In this document: piece after piece, positions 14,775-22,619 of the stretch
How positions within the stretch are numbered: the stretch's first letter is position 1
How the letters are laid out: each line of letters begins with the position of its first letter
Program-made: the position numbers and the translations under genes
Assembly (NCBI GenBank): GCA_027623015.1
Contig: JAQBVR010000012.1
Span: 1 to 33,480 of the forward strand
Reading direction: 5' to 3'
Origin: a bacterium
GTDB taxonomy: Bacteria > Patescibacteriota > Gracilibacteria > Peribacterales > Peribacteraceae
Length of the DNA: 33,480 nucleotides
The notes under the pieces: model-generated
Told to the model about the DNA's origin: nothing
Databases searched by the model: none
The model's input: only the letters and a program-made list of their open reading frames with translations

Positions 14775-16328
14775 TTATATCCTCTGTCGTGCGTTTGCAC
14801 GCAAAGCGCGATCTATTCTAAAGATCGTAAACCCATTCTCATCACCCTCGAAGTGCATCTTGAGTTCAGGAAACTCACGTATATGGTCTACAAGATCCGG
14901 GTGATAGGGATTCCAGAGAGCCAGATAGTCTCCCTCGTATGCATCGAAGAGATCGAGAAGCCACTTGTGCCAGTCGATATATTCACTGTTGCTGTGCAGA
15001 GGAATGTCAAATAAACGCGCCTTCTTTTCATCGAAGATGAAATCAAATGTTGGATCTATGCCACGGGCGTAGCGTAGGTCTTGCCGTGATGAAAAAAGAA
15101 GAGAGAACAGGTCCCAGTCTATATTCAGAACCTTTGTCTCTGAGGGGATGTTCTCTAGCGCTATAGCTGCGGTTTCTGGAGAGTATCCACCGGACTCCTG
15201 AAGTGCGACGTACATCTTCCCCATGCTGATGATGGGAAAGAGGAACAGCAAGGAGAGAAAGATCCACTTTTTGCATACGCTACGGGGAAATATCGCTTGT
15301 GACAGAATACCGGGTGCATGCGGATCGATGGCAATCGTTATCATCATGAGAAGGACGGTAACAGGCCAGGCAAAGTCGATGGTTCGAGCGATTGCGATAG
15401 AAAGAACGAGGAGTAGACATGCGGTGATGTAGATCAACGACACACCACTGGAGTGAAGCTGTGCCATAGTCGTCCTCTTTTCTCTCATAGCTGCAACAAG
15501 CCACAGAGTAGACAGGCCGACCATCGCTGCAGGCATCCCCACTATATCGATACCTGACTGCATTTCAGCAGGTCTGTCAATGCCGGAAAAGAGCACTGCC
15601 TGATAGAAAACAGTACAGAGGTATCGCGCATAGTCCAAAGAATCCGGGTGAAGAACAATACCCACGCCGACACCCGTAAGACTGAGCAGTGCAAGATGCA
15701 CTCCGGTTTTACGTTCGCCAATACACCATAGCCATATACATCCCCAGCTGGCGAAAATGAGCGGTATCAAGAATAGATTGGATAGCAGTGTTCCAAGCGC
15801 AAGAAGGGCACATACCCGGTAGATCTTTCTGTGTATAGTGCACCAGAGCACGCCAATCGCAATAAGCAGTATAAGAACGTATGGTCTTGCCAGATGGAGC
15901 CGCGCATAGAACATGGTGTATTCCAACAGGAGGATCATCATGAACATGCTTGCTACTCGTGAAGAGAGGCGCAGTGAACGAGCAATACTGAGGAAGGTTG
16001 CACAGAGAAGTATCATCGTCAGGAGTACATACACTTTCATGGATATGATGAGTCCAAGCGTTGTGAGTGGAATAAGTGCGACGTGAGAGAGAAACCAAGG
16101 GTCGATATTGTGTTGAGAGAAGTACCCGCTATAGAGGAAATCCCCCCAACCGGAGAAGGAGTCTATTCCTTTGGTTCCAAGCATCTGCGCTAACGTGAAG
16201 TGGCGAATGCCATCATCATAGGAAAATACACCTTCAATACTTGTGTAGATGAGCCCTGCAATGGCAACAATACCCAAAATAGTAGCTATAGGGCCAAACC
16301 ACCAATGAATTGAGCTATGTTGCTCCAT
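14775..16328 (-). CDS. Polytopic membrane protein, probable GT-C type glycosyltransferase
   Basis: 517 residues with about ten to eleven hydrophobic segments spread over the first 380 residues and a soluble C-terminal domain of about 140 residues. The first extracytoplasmic loop carries a double aspartate (YDDGIRH, residues 37-43), the position where GT-C enzymes of the PMT/ArnT and mannosyltransferase type have their catalytic acid. GT-C members transfer sugars from lipid-phosphate donors outside the membrane. The overall pattern fits, but I see no family-specific motif, so the substrate is unknown. It heads the operon with ychF, which is probably co-transcription without shared function. 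It is divergent from the SLH-sortase gene, 123 bases away; both act at the cell surface. Confidence 0.7.
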   Translation of the reverse strand: MEQHSSIHWWFGPIATILGIVAIAGLIYTSIEGVFSYDDGIRHFTLAQMLGTKGIDSFSGWGDFLYSGYFSQHNIDPWFLSHVALIPLTTLGLIISMKVYVLLTMILLCATFLSIARSLRLSSRVASMFMMILLLEYTMFYARLHLARPYVLILLIAIGVLWCTIHRKIYRVCALLALGTLLSNLFLIPLIFASWGCIWLWCIGERKTGVHLALLSLTGVGVGIVLHPDSLDYARYLCTVFYQAVLFSGIDRPAEMQSGIDIVGMPAAMVGLSTLWLVAAMREKRTTMAQLHSSGVSLIYITACLLLVLSIAIARTIDFAWPVTVLLMMITIAIDPHAPGILSQAIFPRSVCKKWIFLSLLFLFPIISMGKMYVALQESGGYSPETAAIALENIPSETKVLNIDWDLFSLLFSSRQDLRYARGIDPTFDFIFDEKKARLFDIPLHSNSEYIDWHKWLLDLFDAYEGDYLALWNPYHPDLVDHIREFPELKMHFEGDENGFTIFRIDRALRANARQRI

Positions 16329-16408
16329 AAATAGAAGAAAACGAATACATTTGTACTAGAAACGGCTATTTAAAGCAAAATATTTAGCTTTGGGAACCTG
16401 TTTAAACC

Positions 16409-16437
16409 TTGACAAAAATAGCATTAATCCGTAGTAT
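16409..16437 (+). promoter_or_regulatory. Strong promoter of the SLH-sortase gene
   Basis: TTGACA at 16409-16414 and TAGTAT at 16432-16437 are exactly 17 nt apart. The predicted transcript starts near 16444, so the 5' leader is only about 8 nt. This is the best sigma70 match in the window. Confidence 0.8.
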
Positions 16438-16451
16438 GCTCTCCATTATTC

Positions 16452-17687
16452 ATGAAAAGATACGTGTCACTCCTATTGGCTCTCCTTATGGTTGTTTCTA
16501 CACCCATGGCACATGCTGCACCATTTGCAGATGTGACTGGAAGCGTATTCGATCCTTCATTTACCATGCTAGCTGAGAAGGGGATTGTACGTGGACAAGG
16601 AGACGGGCTTGGTCACCCAAATGACCCTTTGCGTCGTGCTGAGGCTCTTAAGGTAGTTTTAAGTGCACACCTTGAATTACATGAGCGTGTGCAGTGGCAT
16701 GCTGTACACATGGCACCATTACCTTTGTTTATCGATATGCGACAAACAGATTGGTTTGCCCCTTATGTCGAGGCTGCTTTTGAAGCTTTGATCATAAAAG
16801 GATACCCAGACGGGACATTTCGACCAGGTCAGGTTCTCACAGTAGAAGAAGCAGTGGTACTGCTTATTCGCACATTTGGCCTAGAGGGAACGGAGACTGC
16901 AGCAGCATTGTCTCCATACATAGCCAATAGAGCAGACACTTGGTACACAGCGTCAATAAATGCTGCTATCGCACGGAACCTCGTGATGCGCGGTACGATG
17001 TTACAACTAGGAACACCCATCACTCGTGGCCAGTTTTTCGATATGGTCTATAGGCTTATCTCCATTCAAGAGAAGGGGATCGAAAGATTCCAAGACATAG
17101 TTTCAAATACGTCTCCTGTAACACAAACAGCAACTGCACCTCAGGGGCCACGCATTGTCGCAGCATACCCAGGGGGTTCTCAGATCACACTCCCGCAGCC
17201 TGAGCTCGCTCAGATAGCACGGACAGATGTTCCGTATGCATCAGAGCAATACTTTGCTATCTCTATGCCAAGTCAGGGAATAGAAGATCTTACAATCACT
17301 CATCCAACAGATCCATTTTCGAGTAATGGTGTACTGGATGTTTTAAAGTACGGAGTAGGTCATCTCTTCGGTTATCCAGGTGGCGGCGGAAAGATCATGG
17401 TATATGGTCACAGTAGTGGCTACCCATGGGACGTCTCGAAGTACACGAAGATCTTCCGCAAAGTAAATAATCTTAAGGCAGGAGACCGTATTTATGTAAC
17501 CTACGCAGGAAAGCTTCATACGTACGAAGTGACATACGAGGAGACTATCGATGCGAAAGACACATCACCATTTAGTGACGATGGTACAAGTGAGGAGCTC
17601 ATTCTCTACACCTGTTGGCCACCAGACTCCATCACACAGCGATACCTCGTTCACGCAGTACCAGTTGAGACTGTGGCATTACGATAA
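16452..17687 (+). CDS. Exported sortase with N-terminal SLH domains
   Basis: A 411-residue exported protein. Residues 1-22 form a signal peptide (basic MKRY, hydrophobic core, AHA before the cut). Three SLH-like modules follow at about 25-70 (FADVTGSVFDPSFTMLAEKGIVRG), 92-142 (YPDGTFRPGQVLT, the clearest) and 150-205. After a Thr/Pro-rich linker comes a sortase domain (about 265-411) with the complete catalytic triad: His320 in YGHSSG, Cys388 in LYTCWP and Arg397 in TQRYLVHA. Sortases cleave sorting signals and form amide bonds to cell-wall or pilin acceptors; SLH domains bind secondary wall polymers. The fusion would tether the sortase to the cell envelope without a C-terminal membrane anchor. 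No LPXTG substrate is visible nearby. Confidence 0.9.
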   Translation: MKRYVSLLLALLMVVSTPMAHAAPFADVTGSVFDPSFTMLAEKGIVRGQGDGLGHPNDPLRRAEALKVVLSAHLELHERVQWHAVHMAPLPLFIDMRQTDWFAPYVEAAFEALIIKGYPDGTFRPGQVLTVEEAVVLLIRTFGLEGTETAAALSPYIANRADTWYTASINAAIARNLVMRGTMLQLGTPITRGQFFDMVYRLISIQEKGIERFQDIVSNTSPVTQTATAPQGPRIVAAYPGGSQITLPQPELAQIARTDVPYASEQYFAISMPSQGIEDLTITHPTDPFSSNGVLDVLKYGVGHLFGYPGGGGKIMVYGHSSGYPWDVSKYTKIFRKVNNLKAGDRIYVTYAGKLHTYEVTYEETIDAKDTSPFSDDGTSEELILYTCWPPDSITQRYLVHAVPVETVALR

Positions 17688-17714
17688 AAAGATACACATA
17701 ACATCTCACCTCCT

Positions 17715-17790
17715 GTCTGAACCGCAGATTTCGCAGATTCGGCAGATAAGCATGATAGTTTTTAGGATCTGCGTAATCTGTGGTTCAGAC
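17715..17790. repeat. Dispersed inverted-repeat element, copy 2
   Basis: GTCTGAACCGCAGATTTCGC at the left end and its near reverse complement at 17767-17790 enclose a short loop. The arms are the same family as 2719-2856. Here it sits exactly between two convergent genes (sortase and ATPase) and may act as a bidirectional transcript end. Confidence 0.75.
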
Positions 17791-17866
17791 AATAAAAGAA
17801 CATACATCATTATACAAAAATCTGTATATAAAAAGTCATACGCTGTCATACATTGTATATACAAAT

Positions 17867-20365
17867 CTACCCGATCCTTCGCATGATCTCTTGGTCGACA
17901 AATTCCTGTGAACGACCATAGTTTAGGCGGCTAAGTTGTTTAAATGCTTCTGCTGCTTGGTCGTCTTTTGGATATGTTGTGTCGAGCCATGGGCGCGGGA
18001 CGTCTATAGAGAAGGGTCGAGACGGCTGGTCATTGATGCTCAGTTTCATAGATCCCTTGAACGCATCGAGATTCACAAGGTCTTGCTCGCTGTACACCGG
18101 TGCCATTTCCTTCGCACAGACTTCTGCATCTTGTGGACCAATCTTGTAAAACATCATCGTACCAACGTTACCGAAGATAGCCCCTTTTAAACTAACGCTA
18201 CCACTGGTCTTACTGTCTTTCTCTAGTTGGTCTAAGTATTGGTGCGCGAGTATAAGACCAAGACGGTATTTTCGAGCCTCAGAGAGAATAGACTCGATAC
18301 TTGGAGTCACGAAGTTTTGGAATTCATCGATATACAAGAAGAAGTCTTTACGCTCCTCTTTGGACTGTCTCTGTCTACGCATAGCAGCAACCTGAATCTT
18401 GCTTACAAGGATCATACCAAGGAGTTGGGCGTTTATATCTCCGATGAGACCCTTGGAAAGGTTCATCATGATTATCTTGCTCTCATTCATGCAATCGGCG
18501 ATATTGAACGCACTTCGTGTCTGTCCAACGATATTGCGGATAAGCGTGTTGGTATAGAATTGACCAAACTTCGCAGCAAAGTAGGGGATCATCTCCTGCT
18601 TTTCTCGTTGACCTGTTTGTGCCATTTGCTTCTCCCAGAAGGCTTTGACGATTGGGTTTTGTACTTTGCTTACTTTGTACTTCTGCCATTCATCATCTGT
18701 GAATAGCTTAACAAGGTCTGTTATGGCTCCACCTTCATCGACATCTTCCATCAAAGTTAGACATCCATTTCGGAAGTAGTCCTGAATACGAGGCCCAAAG
18801 ATCTCTTCTCCAAACATCTTTACCATCATGTTCATCGCATCGAGAGCTACGAGGTCTCGCTCTTCTGGGCCATCTGCTTCCAGCAAGTTCAGACCCATAG
18901 GACGAGCTGTATCTGCAGGGTTGAAGTAGATAACATCATCTGCACGCTCACGTGGAATGTAGGGGAGTAGGTCTTCTACAAGAGATCCATGCGGATCGAT
19001 AACGCACATGCCTTTGCCATTGTGGAAGTCTTGGCGAGCCATCGTCTGGATGATCGAAGACTTACCAGTTCCTGTTTGTCCGATGATATAGAAGTGACGG
19101 AAGCGGTCTTCGTTATTCATGAAGATCTTCTGCTTGTTTCCTCGGTAGACATTTGTTCCTAGACGTAGTCCTTCTGTAGGTATGTTCTTTGGCGCAGCCG
19201 CTACTTTGAACTTCTGCCATTTGATGTTCTCTACTTTGTTATACTTGATGTTTGGAAGATGGAACAATGAGGTAAGCTCAGAAGTCCCAAGAAGCATCTT
19301 CTTTGCGAAGAGTGTTGTGCTTAGGCAGTTATGAGGGCTGCGACGGATGAATCGTGTAATGATGCCGCACTTGCTTACTATTCCTGTACGCGAATACTTG
19401 AGTCCATTGCCACGCACACTCTCGAATTGAGAGAAGGTGTTGTTTATCTCCTCAAGTGTACGTTGTGCTCTTGCGTGCGTATCTGCAGACGCGATGATTC
19501 GCATAACAGTATGAAAGCCTTGTCCGCTAGCTTTCTCGTCTACAGACTTACTGTATTCCTCCTGCATTTGTGTCACACGATCTGAACTATTTTGGTCTCC
19601 TTGTAGGTCTACCACATTTTCTCCAGAAGTAAGAAGTGCAAATACAGCACCAATCCATGTGATGGGATTATACCACTTGGCCCGTGCTTTCTTTGGGTTG
19701 AGGAGAGATGTAGCCTTCGAGTGTAACTGATTCTGCCATCCTGGTTTCGCTGGCCTTACGATGATCTGAATAGCAGCGCCCTCGCTAGATTTTAACTTCG
19801 AGAAGGCATTGGTGATAGAGCTTAAGGGGTCACTCTTAAAGTTCTGGTAGCTTCGAATCGAGCTTGTGAAGTGTTTCATAGGTACAAGCGTACGCGCAGC
19901 GACGACAGATTTGTCTGTAAAGATGTCGTAGTCCTCCACTTGGTCGATGATCGTATCTGGATACAGAGAATTTATCTGCTTCTCGACAAAGTGTGAGATC
20001 TCTCTAGGGCAGATGATGAAGAAGAGAATCTCATCTTGCAATGCTGCATACTCAAGCGAGAAGAAATGCTGCCCTTGCCAAAGCCTTTTAGTACGGTCTT
20101 CGTACATTCCATGAAGAGACTCATAGAGGTGATCCATAACTCCCAAGACCTCTTTGAAGTCCTGTCCAGTAGAAAATCGCTCAGAGTCAGACTCCTTGTC
20201 TTCTTTACTCTCTTTTTTTGGAACAAGAATCTGGAGAAAAACCAAGTCCCGCTCACGACGCCAATCTGCCATTAGGCGCATCATATAAAGCAGAACTATG
20301 GCTATAGCCACGATTACCCCTATAACGCCAATACTGACAAGAGTGAGATTCATTGAAGATATCAT
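17867..20365 (-). CDS. VirB4/TraG-like membrane-anchored secretion ATPase
   Basis: An 832-residue P-loop ATPase of the HerA/FtsK superfamily related to type IV secretion and conjugation ATPases. One N-terminal membrane helix (about residues 8-30) is followed by a basic cytoplasmic stretch. The ATPase domain holds Walker A GQTGTGKSS at about 430 and Walker B FFLYIDEFQNF at about 675, then an LAHQYLDQL segment like the sensor region of TraG/TraD proteins. No relaxase, coupling partner or pilin gene is nearby, so a role in conjugation is not implied; in CPR genomes such ATPases are often found alone and may serve DNA or protein transport. The start could also be the Met four codons later, which gives a more typical membrane-anchor N-terminus. 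Confidence 0.85.
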   Translation of the reverse strand: MISSMNLTLVSIGVIGVIVAIAIVLLYMMRLMADWRRERDLVFLQILVPKKESKEDKESDSERFSTGQDFKEVLGVMDHLYESLHGMYEDRTKRLWQGQHFFSLEYAALQDEILFFIICPREISHFVEKQINSLYPDTIIDQVEDYDIFTDKSVVAARTLVPMKHFTSSIRSYQNFKSDPLSSITNAFSKLKSSEGAAIQIIVRPAKPGWQNQLHSKATSLLNPKKARAKWYNPITWIGAVFALLTSGENVVDLQGDQNSSDRVTQMQEEYSKSVDEKASGQGFHTVMRIIASADTHARAQRTLEEINNTFSQFESVRGNGLKYSRTGIVSKCGIITRFIRRSPHNCLSTTLFAKKMLLGTSELTSLFHLPNIKYNKVENIKWQKFKVAAAPKNIPTEGLRLGTNVYRGNKQKIFMNNEDRFRHFYIIGQTGTGKSSIIQTMARQDFHNGKGMCVIDPHGSLVEDLLPYIPRERADDVIYFNPADTARPMGLNLLEADGPEERDLVALDAMNMMVKMFGEEIFGPRIQDYFRNGCLTLMEDVDEGGAITDLVKLFTDDEWQKYKVSKVQNPIVKAFWEKQMAQTGQREKQEMIPYFAAKFGQFYTNTLIRNIVGQTRSAFNIADCMNESKIIMMNLSKGLIGDINAQLLGMILVSKIQVAAMRRQRQSKEERKDFFLYIDEFQNFVTPSIESILSEARKYRLGLILAHQYLDQLEKDSKTSGSVSLKGAIFGNVGTMMFYKIGPQDAEVCAKEMAPVYSEQDLVNLDAFKGSMKLSINDQPSRPFSIDVPRPWLDTTYPKDDQAAEAFKQLSRLNYGRSQEFVDQEIMRRIG

Positions 20366-20368
20366 ACC

Positions 20369-20374
20369 ATTTTA
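20369..20374 (-). promoter_or_regulatory. -10 element of the VirB4/TraG-like gene
   Basis: TAAAAT on the minus strand ends 3 nt before the first ATG (20365) and 15 nt before the second (20353). With the usual spacing the transcript would begin inside the first codons, which favours the second ATG. No clear -35 is visible. Confidence 0.35.
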
Positions 20375-20425
20375 GCGTAAAAGTACTTATAGAGATAGAT
20401 AGATTTCACTCCTTAAGCTCAGTAA

Positions 20426-20454
20426 TTGCAAAAAAAGGCAAAAAAGAGTACAAT
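20426..20454 (+). promoter_or_regulatory. Promoter of the receiver-domain gene
   Basis: TTGCAA at 20426-20431 and TACAAT at 20449-20454 are 17 nt apart. The -10 ends 8 nt before the ATG, so the transcript should start at or next to the start codon. The promoter is back to back with that of the ATPase gene. Confidence 0.65.
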
Positions 20455-20462
20455 AAAGAGAA

Positions 20463-20849
20463 ATGGAAAAAGGATCTATCATCATCGCCGAAGACGACTC
20501 TGTTCTCAGGGAGATCTATTACAAGAAGTTCGCACTGAATGGGTATGATATCCGTACATGTGAAAACGGAGAACAAGCAATTGCAGCTGTAGAAGAAAGG
20601 ATACCAGATGTTCTTATTTTAGATGTAAACATGCCAGTCATGGACGGTTTCGAAGTACTGAGTAGATTCCCAAAAGAACAACGACCTTTCCCCATCATCA
20701 TGCTAACAAACTTCGGTTACGATAGTAACCGAAAGCGTGGAGATGAGCTTGGCGCAGATGATTACTTCATCAAAAGCGACATGACTATCCGAAAACTTAT
20801 GGAGATGGTTCAGTCTCTGATGACTGCAAAGAAGTACTTTAAAAAATAA
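20463..20849 (+). CDS. Stand-alone response regulator receiver (CheY-like)
   Basis: A 128-residue single receiver domain with no output domain. The acidic pair Asp11/Asp12, phospho-acceptor Asp54 (in LILDVNMP), Thr82 and Lys104 are all in place, so it should be phosphorylatable. Single-domain receivers act by protein-protein contact or as phosphorelay steps. No histidine kinase is in the window. It is divergent from the VirB4/TraG-like ATPase gene with a shared 97-bp promoter region and convergent with tsf (14-bp gap). Confidence 0.93.
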   Translation: MEKGSIIIAEDDSVLREIYYKKFALNGYDIRTCENGEQAIAAVEERIPDVLILDVNMPVMDGFEVLSRFPKEQRPFPIIMLTNFGYDSNRKRGDELGADDYFIKSDMTIRKLMEMVQSLMTAKKYFKK

Positions 20850-20863
20850 GGTAGTAGAGCAGG

Positions 20864-21640
20864 TTACCCAACAGCAACTCTCACATAAGCTGTCACCGTA
20901 GCACCATCAAGATACTTCTCGATAGTCATAGATGGATCTTTGACGAAGTCTTGAGAGACAAGAGCGTTTTCTTCACGGTATTTCTTCTCTTTGCCGATCA
21001 TGATCTTCTCGATGATCTCTGCAGGCTTGCCTTCTGTAGTAAGCTGCTCTGTCCAGATGTCTTTTTCCTTAGCAACCTCTTCTTCTGAAACCTCTTCTGG
21101 AGATACGTAGGTAGGGCTCATGGCAGCAGCGTGCATAGCAATATCTTTAGCGATCTCTGTGCTACCACCATCGAGACCAATAACAACACCGATCTTTCCG
21201 TTACTATGAACGTAGCTACCGATAGTTCCAGCTTCGACGACGTGCATCTCACCAAGAGAGATATTTTCTCCAAGCTTTTGTACCATTGCACTGATCAGCT
21301 CTTCTCCAGCTGCTTTTGCAGCATCCTCACCACCAGTTCGTAGAGCTTCTGCAAGAGATGCTCCAAGACTTCTGAAGTTGTCATCTCGTGCAACGAAGTC
21401 AGTTTCACATTGGATGAATACCACACCTGCCTTTCCGTCTGCTTCGTCTATAAACACACTTCCTTCCTTCTGTTCACGATCAGCTTTCTTTGCAGCTTGA
21501 GCAATGCCACGCTTACGAAGAAACTCGATTGCTTTCTCTTCGTCACCACCAGCTTCCTCTAGAGCATTCTTGCATTCAAGTATAGATACGCCAGTACGTG
21601 AGCGGAGTGAGGAGACGGCAGAAGCGGATACAGTAGTCAT
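20864..21640 (-). CDS. tsf: Elongation factor Ts
   Basis: Nucleotide exchange factor for EF-Tu. The 258-residue protein has the N-terminal UBA-like domain (LRSRTGVSILECKNALEEAG, then EKAIEFLRKRG) and the core motif CETDFVARDDNFR, followed by the dimerisation and C-terminal modules. A TTG 13 codons upstream is in frame, but the added residues would be read from the heptad repeat, so the ATG at 21640 is chosen. It follows rpsB by 31 nt in the common rpsB-tsf order; the whole spacer is repeat sequence apart from 3 nt. Confidence 0.97.
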   Translation of the reverse strand: MTTVSASAVSSLRSRTGVSILECKNALEEAGGDEEKAIEFLRKRGIAQAAKKADREQKEGSVFIDEADGKAGVVFIQCETDFVARDDNFRSLGASLAEALRTGGEDAAKAAGEELISAMVQKLGENISLGEMHVVEAGTIGSYVHSNGKIGVVIGLDGGSTEIAKDIAMHAAAMSPTYVSPEEVSEEEVAKEKDIWTEQLTTEGKPAEIIEKIMIGKEKKYREENALVSQDFVKDPSMTIEKYLDGATVTAYVRVAVG

Positions 21641-21668
21641 AGTGTCAGGGAGTAGGGGGTCGGGAGTA
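21641..21668 (-). repeat. Four heptads filling the rpsB-tsf spacer
   Basis: On the minus strand: tactccc, gaccccc, tactccc, tgacact, then the tsf ATG. Only TCC separates the array from the rpsB stop codon. The tactccc units are at the same distances from the ATG as in the fusA array (8-14 and 22-28 nt before it). No Shine-Dalgarno is present. Confidence 0.85.
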
Positions 21669-21671
21669 GGA

Positions 21672-22388
21672 TTATTCAAGTACGGGAACTTTTTCCTTGG
21701 TAGTCTTTTTTACAGGCTTGCCACCAAGCTGTTCTTGAACAGTTTCTACGATGATTGTGAGTGAGCCAACAGCATCATCATTTGCAGGGATGAAAGCAGT
21801 GAAATTACTTGGCTCAGCATTACTATCACAAATCCCGTAGACAGGGATGTGGAGTTTCCTTGCTTCAGCAATAGCAACGTAGTCACGTACTGCATCAAGA
21901 ACGAATATCGCATCTGGAGGCTTGGTCATACTTGCAACTCCTGAAAGAGCAATGTCGAGCTTTGCAAGTTTCTTACGCATGGAAGTACGCTCTTTCTTTG
22001 TGTACTTTTCCACTTCTCCACTTTGAAAAGACTTTTGGAGATCTAGGTAATACTTAAGTCTCTGCTTGATGGTGCTCCAGTTTGTCATAAGACCAGGAAT
22101 CCACTTTTTCGTTACGGTAGGTTGGTTGAGAGATTCACCAATATTTTCGATCAATGGGATACTCTGTTGCTTTGTCGAAACAAAAAGAATGACTTTTCCT
22201 TCTTTTTGCATTTTCTCCAAGGCGTCACATACCACTTCAAGGTGGGCCTTTGTTTGCTCAAGATCAAAGATGTGAACACCTTTGCGAATTCCGTAGAGAT
22301 AGGGGGCCATACGTGGGTTCCATCTGGTTTTTGGGTGCCCTAGATGGCACGCAGCAGTGAGTAGATCCTTTTCTGAAGGGATAGGCAT
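21672..22388 (-). CDS. rpsB: 30S ribosomal protein S2
   Basis: The 238-residue protein shows the S2 pattern: HLGHPKTRWNPRMAPYLYGIRKGVHIFDLEQT near the N-terminus, ILFVSTKQQ, and the later KPPDAIFVLDA and YGICDSNAEPSNFTAFIPANDDA blocks. It is required late in 30S assembly and binds S1 in other bacteria. First gene of rpsB-tsf. Its leader is long and structured (see the hairpins at 22413-22442 and 22493-22542), which is compatible with autoregulation, but I cannot match a known rpsB leader motif. Confidence 0.97.
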   Translation of the reverse strand: MPIPSEKDLLTAACHLGHPKTRWNPRMAPYLYGIRKGVHIFDLEQTKAHLEVVCDALEKMQKEGKVILFVSTKQQSIPLIENIGESLNQPTVTKKWIPGLMTNWSTIKQRLKYYLDLQKSFQSGEVEKYTKKERTSMRKKLAKLDIALSGVASMTKPPDAIFVLDAVRDYVAIAEARKLHIPVYGICDSNAEPSNFTAFIPANDDAVGSLTIIVETVQEQLGGKPVKKTTKEKVPVLE

Positions 22389-22412
22389 ACTATATGGGGG
22401 GAAATCCTTAGT

Positions 22413-22442
22413 CCGCCCGAATGTACCAATCGGTACGGGCGG
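22413..22442 (-). promoter_or_regulatory. Two-part hairpin in the rpsB leader
   Basis: CCGCCC (22413-22418) pairs with GGGCGG (22437-22442) and, after a 4-nt bulge, GTACC pairs with GGTAC around an AATC loop. It lies 24 nt before the rpsB ATG in the mRNA and has no T run after it, so it is more likely a regulatory or protective stem than a terminator. Confidence 0.5.
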
Positions 22443-22492
22443 GGGCTTCCTTTTAACGTCTTACCACCTGTGTGCGGAGGATACGGATTTGG

Positions 22493-22542
22493 CACCCTTC
22501 GAGTTCCTCAGGGTGACGCTTCGCGTCAGGACCGCAGCGGTC
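22493..22542 (-). repeat. Three consecutive palindromes in the rpsB leader
   Basis: CACCCT/AGGGTG, TGACGC/GCGTCA and GACCGC/GCGGTC follow each other with almost no spacing. The first contains the CCTTCGAG...CTCAGGG form common in dispersed bacterial repeats, and a shortened relative occurs at 30097-30121. In rpsB mRNA these would be three adjacent stems near the 5' end. Confidence 0.55.
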
Positions 22543-22560
22543 AGTTAAAAGTGCCCATGC

Positions 22561-22588
22561 TTTATACCTGAAATTGGGCTAGGGGCAA
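22561..22588 (-). promoter_or_regulatory. Possible rpsB promoter
   Basis: On the minus strand TTGCCC (22588-22583) and TATAAA (22566-22561) are 16 nt apart. Transcription would start near 22554, giving a leader of about 165 nt that contains all four palindromes before rpsB. Confidence 0.45.
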
Positions 22589-22619
22589 GTATTATCCTAT
22601 AATTTATATATTGGATTAA

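Noticed and set aside
17867-20365. A complete conjugation or type IV secretion locus
   Set aside because: Only one ATPase is present; no relaxase, VirB6/8/9/10-like or pilin genes flank it.
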